From the NCBI RefSeq assembly GCF_019469265.1, contig NZ_CP048268.1:1691001-1755000 (forward strand): a stretch of 64,000 nt of DNA, read 5' to 3'. This document shows positions 30,087 to 39,052 of the stretch, piece by piece; the first letter of the stretch is position 1, and every line of letters starts with the position of its first letter. Made by a program: the position numbers and the translations under genes. This stretch comes from Lactobacillus panisapium (GTDB lineage: Bacteria > Bacillota > Bacilli > Lactobacillales > Lactobacillaceae). The notes under the pieces are model-generated. The model was given only the letters and a program-made list of their open reading frames with translations. It was not told where the DNA came from and ran no database searches.

Positions 30087-31475
30087 TTAGTCCTCCATCA
30101 GATCTTTTCCGTGATTCATTCCAATAGACTCAATTTGCTCTAATGTATATCCTTTGGTCTCCGGTACACAGAATTTAACGAATAAGACTCCTAAAATGCA
30201 GATAATGCCAAAGATTGCAAAAACCATTTCTTGAGACATTGAAGCCGTCATCATTGGAAACAGTAGACCTACAGCCCAAGATCCAATCCAGTTGACGGAT
30301 GAGGCTAATCCAGAAGCACGTCCACGAATTGCCAATGGGAAAATTTCACCTACTAAAACCCAAGTTAAAGGTGCCCAAGTGAATGAGTAAAATGCAACAT
30401 AGATACATAGAAAAACTACAATCATCATTGGATTTGCGTGAGGATCTATACTATTAATAACGGAAGGAAGTAAAAAGGAAAGACCCATTACAGTTCCGCC
30501 TAGCATTAGCAAGGTTCTTCGCTTACATTTTTCAGCTATTGCTATATATACCAACGAACCAATCACTAAAATCACACCTTGAACGATCGGCCATAACAAA
30601 GCTGAACTTGCAGCGTTTCCTGTTGCCTTTTCCACAATTAACGGAATGTAATAGAAGATTGCATTTGCTCCTTGAAATTGCTGAAAAGCTGCCACACCGA
30701 CACCAGCAATAACCAAATAACAATATTTACTACTAAAAAGAGAACCCCAGGTCGTTGCTTCAGTTGCAGAATTTTCTTTTTGCGAAGCAGATTTTATATC
30801 ATTAATTTCATCGGTAACTTCCTGTGGGTTTTTCCGAATACTTGAAAGAACTGCCTTAGCTTCTTGTTCCTGATTATTTTTTATTAAAAACCGAGGTGAT
30901 TCTGGTAAACGTAGTACGCCACAAAACAAGATGATTGCAGGTACAGCGGCTAAGCCAAGCATTATTCTCCAACCCCAAGCTTGTGGAAGCCCTTTTAATA
31001 AGAAATCCATTATATAAGATAACAACATTCCTGAAACAATCATTGTTTGATTCAGGCCTGAAAGACTACCTCTGGCATTTGCAGGTGCCATTTCTGACAT
31101 ATATGCTGGAACCAAAGCCGAAGCAGCACCAACAGCTAGACCTAATAGGACTCTAACAATAATTAAATAGAAAGACCCGTTATTCGGAGCAACCATTGAA
31201 AGTAAAGCAAAAATTGCAAACACAATAGCTGAAGCCAAAATCATTTTGCGTCGTCCAAAACGATCAGAAAGCTGTCCAGCAACTGCTCCTCCAAAAATGG
31301 CTCCAAACATAACAGCTGAAGTTATCCAACCAACAACTGTTGCATTTGTTAAATGCCAATCTTTTTGAAGAAAAGGTAAAGCACCCGTCATAACTCCAAT
31401 GTCATAACCAAATAAAATTCCACCAAATGAACCAAAGAAATAAATAAATCGACTAGAAATTTTATTCTTTTTCAC
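30087..31475 (-). CDS. araT: arabinose/proton symporter, MFS sugar-porter family
   Basis: 462 aa with twelve predicted TM helices. Sugar-porter signatures include DRFGRRKMILASAIVFA after helix 2, PESPRFLIKNNQEQEA before the central loop and PETKGYTLEQIE at the C terminus. It is first in the ara operon, so it is most likely the arabinose importer (AraE/AraT type). The substrate is inferred from context. Confidence 0.88.
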   Translation of the reverse strand: MKKNKISSRFIYFFGSFGGILFGYDIGVMTGALPFLQKDWHLTNATVVGWITSAVMFGAIFGGAVAGQLSDRFGRRKMILASAIVFAIFALLSMVAPNNGSFYLIIVRVLLGLAVGAASALVPAYMSEMAPANARGSLSGLNQTMIVSGMLLSYIMDFLLKGLPQAWGWRIMLGLAAVPAIILFCGVLRLPESPRFLIKNNQEQEAKAVLSSIRKNPQEVTDEINDIKSASQKENSATEATTWGSLFSSKYCYLVIAGVGVAAFQQFQGANAIFYYIPLIVEKATGNAASSALLWPIVQGVILVIGSLVYIAIAEKCKRRTLLMLGGTVMGLSFLLPSVINSIDPHANPMMIVVFLCIYVAFYSFTWAPLTWVLVGEIFPLAIRGRASGLASSVNWIGSWAVGLLFPMMTASMSQEMVFAIFGIICILGVLFVKFCVPETKGYTLEQIESIGMNHGKDLMED

Positions 31476-31522
31476 TCATAGTACCTCCTTTTATCTAAAA
31501 CTAGTTTTAATTTTTGCCTTCT

Positions 31523-31537
31523 CGAAAGCACTTTCAT
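31523..31537 (-). promoter_or_regulatory. cre-like site in the araT leader
   Basis: ATGAAAGTGCTTTCG on the minus strand matches the TGAAAGCGCTTTCA cre ideal except at two positions. It lies between the AraR operator and araT, a plausible place for CcpA repression. Confidence 0.45.
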
Positions 31538-31573
31538 AATATGACTTTTATTTGTTATCTGCAATAGCTGTTG

Positions 31574-31593
31574 AAATTTGTTCGAACAAATTT
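31574..31593. promoter_or_regulatory. AraR operator (20-bp perfect palindrome)
   Basis: AAATTTGTTCGAACAAATTT is perfectly self-complementary over 20 bases and close to the AraR operator form (ATTTGTNCGNACAAAT) known from Bacillus subtilis. It sits just downstream of a TATTAT/TATAAA -10 region for the minus-strand ara operon, so bound AraR would block initiation. Only one copy was found in the 370-base divergent region. Confidence 0.8.
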
Positions 31594-31851
31594 TATAATA
31601 TTTATGTAATTTAAGTGTTGATGTTAAGGCATATTTTGCTATAAAGAAAAAATATTTGTTTTTTATGCTGTATTTTTCCAAAAATTCATCCCATAAAATG
31701 ACTAATATTATAATTAATAGAAATGATTATGAAACTACTGTTATTTTTATACTAAAAAATTAGACTTATGAATTACAATTTTTATCCAATCTTTTATATC
31801 TAATTTGAGTAATGGCTTCTTTTATCAAACTATTTTTTGGAGGTTTATATT

Positions 31852-32931
31852 TTGAAACGTGATTACATAGCCATTGTGGAGACTTTAAAAAATGAAATTA
31901 CTTTTGGACATTATCAAGTTAATCAACAACTTCCTACTGAAAGTGAATTAATTAATCGCTTTCATTCGACAAGATATGCTGTTAGAAAAGCACTAACTGA
32001 GTTACAAAACGAGCATCTAATTTATAAAATTCAGGGAAGTGGGATGTTTATCCAAGATTGGAACAAGAAGTGGCAAGTAAATCCTAAAAGTAAAACTATT
32101 GGTTTAATTTGTACACATATTGCAGACTACATTTTCCCCAAAATTATTTCTCAGATTGATACCGTTATTGATCCTAAAGGATATTCTCTTCTAATAGCTA
32201 ACACTCATAATTATCCAAAAACTGAACGCTCTAATTTAATTAAAATGCTGGACTTACAAGTTGCTGGACTAATAGTTGAGCCAAGTGAGAGTGCAAAACC
32301 CTGTCAAAATACTGATATTTATCAAAGGATTGCAAAAAGCAAGATTCCACTTTTATTCATTAATGCAGAATACCCAGAATTCAATTTCCCTGCAATCACT
32401 AATTCTGATCGTGAATCTGAAGAAGAATTAATCAATTACCTTTTACATAAAGGCCATAAAAATATATTAGGGATCTTTCAGACTGATGATCTCCAAGGTG
32501 TAGAACGTATGAAAGGCTTTATCCAGGCCTATCAGAATAATGATGCTAATTTGGCTAATAGCAATTTAATTATGTATAGTTCGCATGATTCATTCAGTAT
32601 TATTAGTAAAAAGATTGACGATTATTTAAATAGCAGTCAGCCACCAACAGCAATTGCTTGTTACAACGATGAGCTGGCTCTACTAGTAACTGATAAACTT
32701 AAAAAGAAAAACATTAGAATTCCACAAGACGTTTCGATTGTTGGCTTTGATAATTTTGACTCCGCAGCTTACTTAAATCCTAGTTTGACAACAATGAATT
32801 ACCAGCGCACATCAGTTGGTGAAGAAGCTGGTAAGGGAATCTTAGCGCTAATCGATGGGAAAAAGTTTACTTCGGTTGTCCATCACCCACAATTAAAGCT
32901 ACGTGACTCAGTTATTTCACTCAATAAGTAA
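31852..32931 (+). CDS. araR: arabinose repressor AraR (GntR HTH + LacI-type sensor)
   Basis: 359 aa from a TTG at 31852, chosen because GGAGG lies 8 bases upstream; another TTG at 31837 overlaps that ribosome binding site. The GntR winged helix (about 1-70, LPTESELINRFHSTRYAVRK) is fused to a periplasmic-binding/LacI-like domain (about 80-355, KTIGLICTHIADYIFPKI, DVSIVGFDNFDSAAYLNPS). AraR represses ara genes until arabinose binds. It is divergent from araT-araB-araD-araA-galM and followed by its own terminator. Confidence 0.92.
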   Translation: MKRDYIAIVETLKNEITFGHYQVNQQLPTESELINRFHSTRYAVRKALTELQNEHLIYKIQGSGMFIQDWNKKWQVNPKSKTIGLICTHIADYIFPKIISQIDTVIDPKGYSLLIANTHNYPKTERSNLIKMLDLQVAGLIVEPSESAKPCQNTDIYQRIAKSKIPLLFINAEYPEFNFPAITNSDRESEEELINYLLHKGHKNILGIFQTDDLQGVERMKGFIQAYQNNDANLANSNLIMYSSHDSFSIISKKIDDYLNSSQPPTAIACYNDELALLVTDKLKKKNIRIPQDVSIVGFDNFDSAAYLNPSLTTMNYQRTSVGEEAGKGILALIDGKKFTSVVHHPQLKLRDSVISLNK

Positions 32932-32940
32932 ATAATGTAA

Positions 32941-32974
32941 AAGACCAGATTTAGATTTAAATCTGGTCTTTTTT
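32941..32974 (+). terminator. terminator after araR
   Basis: AAGACCAGATTTA pairs with TAAATCTGGTCTT and is followed by TTTT, 9 bases after the araR stop. Confidence 0.9.
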
Positions 32975-33007
32975 ATGAACTATATATTAATATTTTTCAA
33001 ATTAATG

Positions 33008-33600
33008 TAAAAAGCTTTATTCAACCAAATTATTGATGGCATGGACCTTAAATAAGAACAACCATTTGCTCTTTTACAAGAAAAGTTGATGTTAAGCAAA
33101 ACGGTGTGCCATGCGGTTTAAAAATTGACACTATCAAGACCATTGCCAAATATGTTTCAAACTTAACACACAGAAATTTATACTCAAATCGACTGAAAGC
33201 TTTCATAAACTTTTGACGAACTATGAAGGTAAGGCCGAAAATTGCATTAAAAATGTACTTATTTAATTTTTAACTCAATAGTTCAGTTGCTTATTGAATA
33301 GCACTATGATAGTGTTTTTTTATCTTGAAAATTTTAAGGGGGGTAATACTGTTTGATTGCTTTATTAATTATAATTACAATCATAGCGATAAAATTTATG
33401 CCAATTGATACTTGGCTTAGAAAGCACAATCTGTCAATTGCTATTCCTATATTCTTTAGTCTACTTTGGGCTTTCGTGATAATTATGTCTTTTACAGGCT
33501 TTGCTAAAGCATTTCATTGGTATGATTACACGCTTACAATTTTTGCTTTTGTTTATGAGTGGATAGATTTTCTAGGTATAGGAAAAAAATAAAATATGTC
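33008..33600 (+). repeat. degenerate paralogous unit, copy A
   Basis: This stretch is clearly similar, end to end, to 38044-38636 on the same strand. Shared runs include AACTATGAAG, GACACTATCAA and TGGTATGATTAC. Both copies hold the remnant of an unidentified coding sequence (fragments such as QIIEDMYLKQEQQFALLQEK in copy B) followed by a small membrane-protein frame. In copy A the small frame is intact (33353-33592) and the front part is broken. The two copies bracket the LytTR/ABC cassette. Confidence 0.75.
33353..33592 (+). CDS. 79-aa two-helix membrane protein of unknown function
   Basis: Unrecognised. It starts at TTG 33353 after AAGGGGGG (9-base spacing). Two hydrophobic segments lie at about residues 2-16 and 28-50, and the C terminus is aromatic-rich (FHWYDYTLTIFAFVYEWIDF). 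The decayed copy at about 38.4-38.6 kb carries the same frame broken by indels. That loss in the copy supports this being, or having been, a real gene. A terminator follows. Confidence 0.5.
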   Translation: MIALLIIITIIAIKFMPIDTWLRKHNLSIAIPIFFSLLWAFVIIMSFTGFAKAFHWYDYTLTIFAFVYEWIDFLGIGKK

Positions 33601-33617
33601 TTTTTATTGTCAACAAG

Positions 33618-33657
33618 AGCAGGCTAAACACTAAAAAATGTGCTCTGCCTGCTTTTT
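33618..33657 (+). terminator. terminator after the small membrane protein
   Basis: AGCAGGC pairs with GCCTGCT, with weaker internal pairing, followed by TTTTT. Confidence 0.65.
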
Positions 33658-33710
33658 AAGTTTGCCCAGTTTTAATTGGTGGCTGTACTTGCTCTTGTAT
33701 TCTACTTTGT

Positions 33711-34106
33711 TTACGATTTATTGCTATTTCGCTTCTTAATTCGTTTATTAATTTTATGAACAGTATTCACCTGCATCAAGATTACAACCGCCCAAACAAT
33801 TATGTAAATCAGGAAGAATAGTCCAATTGTCACTTGGCTTAAAGCAAAATTACTAATTATCATCATTAGAATAAATAAGATAAAACTACCCGCTAAGTGG
33901 ATAATTAGCGCAATTAGAAAAGGCAAATCCGTTTCAAAAATCATCGACAAAAGGCCAATCAAGCCTGACATGATGAAAACGAATATAAAACCAATTTGGG
34001 TGGGTGCAATCTTAGGATAGACAAAAGTTAGGATAGCTAAATAGCTGGTTGAACCAAAGCCAACTCCGGTTAAGAAATAACTAATACACTTTTTTAGTAG
34101 CTTCAT
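33711..34106 (-). CDS. DUF3021 membrane protein, partner of LytTR regulator
   Basis: 131 aa with four hydrophobic helices and a basic tail (KINKRIKKRNSNK). DUF3021 proteins are coded next to stand-alone LytTR regulators and are thought to act as their membrane-bound inhibitors, by analogy with the HdrM/BrsM-type systems of streptococci. It starts one base after the LytTR gene stop, so the two are co-translated. Confidence 0.8.
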   Translation of the reverse strand: MKLLKKCISYFLTGVGFGSTSYLAILTFVYPKIAPTQIGFIFVFIMSGLIGLLSMIFETDLPFLIALIIHLAGSFILFILMMIISNFALSQVTIGLFFLIYIIVWAVVILMQVNTVHKINKRIKKRNSNKS

Positions 34107-34107
34107 T

Positions 34108-34560
34108 TTAAAGACCTACCTTTTTTTCTAATTCTGGCAAATAATGTCTTGAAACATCAGCTTTTAAGTTATTGGCCAGTTTAGCAACCATATTTCCCGC
34201 AAAGCCGACCTCAATTGACTCCAAATAATTTAAATTAATTAGACCATGGCGAGACACTTGAACAAAATCATCGTTCAAATTAGTTAGCACCTGATAGAGT
34301 CTCCCCTTAGCCTTAAAAATATTTTTGGTTGTGTAGTAGATTAATGTCGTTGCTTGAACTTCGATTTTGATAATTTCCCCTTGTTTAAGGGTGACAATGC
34401 GATCCTCAGTTTTAACAGGGATTAATGCGCGCTGACTTTCGTTAAACTTATTTAAATAACTGATCAGTTTACTGACAGTTTCTGTTTCCTGCACGGCTTT
34501 AATGGCAACTTCAATTTCATCTTTGCTTAAAGTGGCATCGGTTTGAAATTTAATTTTCAC
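34108..34560 (-). CDS. LytTR-domain DNA-binding regulator without receiver domain
   Basis: 150 aa. The N-terminal 45 residues are helical and the C-terminal 95 form a LytTR domain (IVTLKQGEIIKIEVQATTLI, LNDDFVQVSRHGLINLNYLE). There is no CheY-like receiver, so it is not a two-component regulator. It pairs with the DUF3021 gene downstream and lies beside an ABC-2 exporter, its likely target. Confidence 0.85.
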   Translation of the reverse strand: MKIKFQTDATLSKDEIEVAIKAVQETETVSKLISYLNKFNESQRALIPVKTEDRIVTLKQGEIIKIEVQATTLIYYTTKNIFKAKGRLYQVLTNLNDDFVQVSRHGLINLNYLESIEVGFAGNMVAKLANNLKADVSRHYLPELEKKVGL

Positions 34561-34792
34561 TTATGCTTCACTTTCTTTCTATCTTATAAGAATGACGATT
34601 TCATACTCTAATCATTACTTTGGAAGTTCAAATTTAAGAATACACCACAAAATATTGTATTTATACATAAACAGTTAATTTCAAGCACCAAAATGTGCAA
34701 ACCGAAACATAAGACACTAAATAAAAATTTTATATTACTAATGCTCACTTACTAACCAAGTTTTGACATTTCTAAAACAGCTCGTTAATTCT

Positions 34793-35656
34793 TCAAACAT
34801 TATTTTTACTTTTAGCAATTGTCAACGATAAAGCAATAATTATCACGGTCAAAAGTGCTGTCATCCCCAACAACATATAAGCATTATCCATTCTGGCTAA
34901 CCGATAGCCATATATTTTAAAAGAAACTCCAAGATAATTGAACATTTGGGTTCTTGCATTACCTGTTAAAAAATTTGGGCTTACTTTATCTAGCAATATA
35001 CTTCTCAAAGCTGCAGCTTCATAACTACTTGGTATTAACTTGACTAAAGTTTGAGCATGAGCAGTTAATGTTCCGTATGGCATATAAGTTGCTACTGCAA
35101 AACCTGCCGCTGCTCCAATGATAGATGATAGACGACTAAAAGTAGTATAGGAGTGAATAAATAGCGTAATTACTCCGTTTACCAAGGTCGCGGAAATAGC
35201 ACCCAGCAAAATAAACCCACTGCTTAACAAATATGCATTATTAGGAATACTAATTTTATTAACCGCTGTAAAATAAATGCTCATTATCGCAAAAGTAACT
35301 ATTTGCATGATCAAACTAACAAAAACACTTGCTAAAATATAAGCAAAATTTCGCGTTGGCAGAGAAGTATCGGTCAGGCTCAAATCATCTGCTGTTCTTG
35401 TTTCCTTGTCCTTAACGAGCTGCCCTAACGCCTGAAAAGATGTGGTTATTCCCGCAATTGTCACAATACCTGCAATCATCCACAAATCGAGGATTTCGGT
35501 TATATGAGGAATATTACCCCAAGATTTTTCTAGAGTTCTTTGTAAAAAGCCAATATAGATGAAGAATGAAATCAATGCCCCTAAGCAAGACATAATCACA
35601 CCGAAAATATTTCCAAAATAAATTCTAATGTTTCTTTGTAATAGAGCAAGCATCAT
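34793..35656 (-). CDS. ABC-2 type exporter permease
   Basis: 287 aa with six predicted TM helices. The N terminus NIRIYFGNIFGVIMSCLGAL and the internal ELVKDKETRTADDLSL-like cytoplasmic loop are typical of ABC-2 drug/bacteriocin exporter permeases (DrrB/NatB type). The start overlaps the ATPase stop by 4 bases. The substrate is unknown; with a LytTR/DUF3021 pair it could be an antimicrobial-peptide or lipid-active compound exporter. Confidence 0.85.
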   Translation of the reverse strand: MMLALLQRNIRIYFGNIFGVIMSCLGALISFFIYIGFLQRTLEKSWGNIPHITEILDLWMIAGIVTIAGITTSFQALGQLVKDKETRTADDLSLTDTSLPTRNFAYILASVFVSLIMQIVTFAIMSIYFTAVNKISIPNNAYLLSSGFILLGAISATLVNGVITLFIHSYTTFSRLSSIIGAAAGFAVATYMPYGTLTAHAQTLVKLIPSSYEAAALRSILLDKVSPNFLTGNARTQMFNYLGVSFKIYGYRLARMDNAYMLLGMTALLTVIIIALSLTIAKSKNNV

Positions 35657-36507
35657 TGTAACTCCTTTCCCGTAATTTTAATAAAGGCGTCATTGATTGA
35701 TCCTTTACGATACTCAAAATCAGTTATTTCATCCAGATTTTGATTTAGGAAGCTCGTTACTTCTTTAAAAGATAAAGCATCAATTTCAACTAGGTTATTT
35801 TTAAGGTGAATGACCGCATGATTTGTTTTCAGCTTCGCTTTATTTTTTATATTAACGAGTAATTTCGTAGGCGCATATTGATTTTTAATTTCTTTAACTG
35901 TTCCACTGGCTAAGACATGCCCATTTTCCAAAATATACATTTGATCGGCACTTTCAGCTTCTTCGAGATAATGAGTCGTCAAGAAAATGGTTAGTCCTTG
36001 CTCTTTTTGCAGCTTTTGTAAGAGTTGCCAAATCACTAATCTTGTTTGTAAATCTAGCCCTGTGGTTGGCTCATCTAAAAACAAGATGTCGGGACGATTA
36101 ACTAATGATCGGGCAATGTCCACTCTTCTTCTTTGACCACCAGACAATGTTCCGTATTTTTGGTGCAAGAATCTCCTAATCCCCATTAAGTTAATTAGTT
36201 CTTCGAGCCACTCTGATGAAAACTCTTTATACATTCTTGCTCTTAAATAGAGATTGGCTTTAACTGACAATTTATCATCTAAAACACTAGTCTGAAAAAC
36301 TACACCTATTTTCAGGTTAGCTGCATAAGAAATAGTACCTGAAGTTGGCTTTAATAACCCAGTCAAGATATTAATCGTAGTTGATTTTCCTGCTCCATTT
36401 GTACCTATAAAGGCAATGAGTTGTCCCTTACCAATTTTTAAATCAACCCCATTTAAAGCAGGACGATTACCGTAATTTTTAGTTAAATTGTGCGTTTCAA
36501 TAAGCAT
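35653..36507 (-). CDS. ABC exporter ATPase (DrrA/CcmA type)
   Basis: 284 aa from the ATG at 36507 (AAGGAG 6 bases upstream; an earlier start at 36531 is less likely). Walker A is FIGTNGAGKSTTINILTGLL, signature GTLSGGQRRRVDIARSLV, Walker B ILFLDEPTTGLDLQ, H-loop LTTHYLEEAE. It pairs with the overlapping permease. The pair is placed next to its likely LytTR regulator. Confidence 0.93.
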   Translation of the reverse strand: MLIETHNLTKNYGNRPALNGVDLKIGKGQLIAFIGTNGAGKSTTINILTGLLKPTSGTISYAANLKIGVVFQTSVLDDKLSVKANLYLRARMYKEFSSEWLEELINLMGIRRFLHQKYGTLSGGQRRRVDIARSLVNRPDILFLDEPTTGLDLQTRLVIWQLLQKLQKEQGLTIFLTTHYLEEAESADQMYILENGHVLASGTVKEIKNQYAPTKLLVNIKNKAKLKTNHAVIHLKNNLVEIDALSFKEVTSFLNQNLDEITDFEYRKGSINDAFIKITGKELQ

Positions 36508-36590
36508 AGTTTCTCCTTTCCGTAATCTCAATTATTAGAATACCGAGTTGGTGGGAGTAAATATCACTTTTTGCAACAACAGGTCAATAT

Positions 36591-37888
36591 TCAAACATGA
36601 AAGGATATGATTTTGCTATGAAATTTTGAGAATAAAAAATAGAAGCAACTTAATGTTAAGCTGCTTCTGCCTGTTAACTGAATTTCGCGGTCAAACAAGC
36701 CAGTGATTCGCTCGTCAAAGTTATGTGCAATTAGAACGATGTTTTTGTCAGTCGAAACCAAATACTCAATAATTTTCTTTGGTGCTTTGCTATCTATAGC
36801 ACCGGTTGCTTCATCCATTAAAACAAAGTTATTATAAAAGACTTCTTCACGAGCCAAGATCACCTTTTGTCGTTGGCCACCGGACAAATTATCTTGATCT
36901 AAATCAACTACTGTTTCAACACCGGCAGGAAATCTCATCACATCGGCTTCTAACTGAACCTTATTTAACAATTGTGGTATTTTGGCATAAAGTTCATGAT
37001 GTAACATCACAATGTTATCAGCAATCGTGCCGGGAAACAGTTTCGGGTCTTGTGCCAAATAGCCAATTTGCTTCAAATCCCGGGTGATTTGATCGCCGAC
37101 ATCATTTTTATAGATAATTTCACCTAAAATAGCTTTCAATAAAGTTGACTTACCTGTACCACTATCACCTGTAAGTAAAACTTTTTCACCCTCGTTAATC
37201 GTGAAATTGGGATAGGCGATTTCTGGGCTATGGTCGTATTTAAGTGCCAAATTTTCAACTTCAATCTGACTTATCAGTTCAGCTGAAGAATTTTTATCTT
37301 TCTCAACTCCTGCAATCATTTTTTGGTTTTTTCATTAATAGTCTTAGTTGATTTAAGCCTAACCATGGCGACTGTAATTGCTGAGACAGCCGAGAAAATG
37401 CCATAGGCAAACGAAGCCGCAGCTAATACCGTACCATTTTAATCTGACCTAAAAGGAACAAAATACCTGCCAAGAAAACAATTGAAAGCTGACCAATCGC
37501 GTTGCCAAAGCCATTAACTGTATTTGAAAATGTTCTTGTTTTAGTCTGATGAACCTTTGATTTTCCAACTGTTCACCATACTTTGTCAGTTCCCGATTAA
37601 GTATTGAAACAGAATGGTAGCGTCGCAATTCATTCAAGCCGCTAATCCATTCTCCAATCACAGTAAAAAAGTAACCATTATTTTGAGCCACTTGTGTACT
37701 AGCTTGAGAAGTCTTTTTTGCATTACTTTGGGCAAATACAAATTAGTCAAAACAAGAATCCCAGTTAACAAGACAAATGTCCAGTTTAAGTTGAAAAGTG
37801 TTCCAACGGACAATAAAATGATTAAAAAATTGCTGACAATATCTATCCACGGCAGAGCATAATCAATCTTTAAAAGGTTACTTAACAT
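36591..37888 (-). pseudogene. decayed ABC exporter (TM domain + ATPase)
   Basis: The 3' part (36650-37319) encodes a nearly whole ATPase: Walker A LTGDSGTGKSTLLKAILGE, signature DNLSGGQRQKVILA, Walker B FVLMDEATGAIDSKAP. Upstream, two other frames (37449-37691, 37658-37888) hold fragments of an exporter membrane domain separated by frameshifts, and the first TM helices are missing. The ATPase frame has lost its stop after REIQLTG and reads on through its own terminator hairpin, adding about 25 alien residues. It is almost surely non-functional. Confidence 0.8.
36631..36668 (-). terminator. terminator of the decayed exporter, now inside its reading frame
   Basis: AGAAGCAGCTTAA pairs with TTAAGTTGCTTCT on the minus strand and is followed by ATTTTTTATT. 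Confidence 0.75.
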
Positions 37889-38043
37889 ACTTGATTGCTA
37901 TTAAAGCAATCAGTTTATTAAGAACAACTGTAACAACAACTTTCTTTACTGTATCGTCATATTCATCCTATCAACCGTCAGTTCAGTGAAAGCAAAGTGT
38001 AGGAAAATCATACAAAGAGTTATATAACCTATTTTTTGAAAAC

Positions 38044-38636
38044 GAAAAAGCTGAATTCAATCAAATTATTGAAGATATGTACCTTAAGCAAGAGCAACAA
38101 TTTGCTCTTTTACAAGAAAAGTTGATGTAAAGCAAAACATTATGACACACGGTTAGAAATTGACACTATCAAAACCATTGCCAAATATTTTGCAAAAGTA
38201 ACATGCAGCAGTTTATACTCAAAGCCAGTGAATACTTTTATTAAGTTTTTGACGAACTATGAAGATAGGGCCGAAAACGATATTAGATATGCACTTATTC
38301 ATTTTTTGCACCTCAATAGTTCAATTGCTTACTGGATAGCACATATGATAGTGTTTTTCTATCTTTAAAATTATTAAGGGTTGATACTGTTGTGTACTTT
38401 ATTAAATATAATTATTATTTTAGCGTTAAATTTTTGCCAATAATACTTGGCTTAGAAAGCACAATTTGTCATTTACCATTCCTATACCTTTAGTTGACTT
38501 TGGGTCTTCGTAACAATTATGTCTTTTATAGACCTTGCTAAAGCATTTCATTGGTATGATTACATGCTTATATTTTTTCTTTTGTTTATGAATGAATATA
38601 TTTTTTGGATATAAAAAAATAAAATACATCTTTTTT
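38044..38636 (+). repeat. degenerate paralogous unit, copy B
   Basis: Counterpart of 33008-33600. The small membrane-protein frame is destroyed by indels. The front part keeps an open stretch of about 75 codons at 38144-38371 (it includes IDTIKTIAKYF and NYEDRAENDIRYALIHFLHL) without a start codon. It lies upstream of the AT-rich nuclease gene. Confidence 0.7.
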
Positions 38637-39052
38637 GTATCCAGTGAGATTTATAGTAATTAATAGATATATTCATAATGGAGAATAGTTAATCGTAAAA
38701 ATAGTTGAAACAAGAGTGAATAAATTAGATCAAAAATTTAGAATGGCGAATTGAAATAATAAAAATGGAATATAGAAAATTAATAAGAACTCTAACAAAC
38801 TAAGCCAATTCCTAGTTCTGGGAAAAATGACTCTTCAAAAAAAGTAGAAAAACTCAAAAATGATTACTCAATCTTTTACAAATTTGAGACTTTATTATGA
38901 AGTCAAATCAAAATTTTCTTATTTGAATGTATCAGTTTATATATTACTGCTAATAATTCTTACTTTTAATGCTTTATACGCTAAAAGTATTAAATCCGTT
39001 TATTATATGCAATAAATGCAAAACATAAGCTCCGTAGTAAGGAAATGATAAA
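38637..39052. other. AT-rich spacer upstream of the PD-(D/E)XK gene
   Basis: About 415 bases of very AT-rich sequence with no open frame of note, no clear hairpin and no recognisable homology. It should hold the promoter of the gene at 39053, whose start has AAGGAAATGATAAA just upstream, but no confident -35/-10 pair was picked. Confidence 0.4.
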
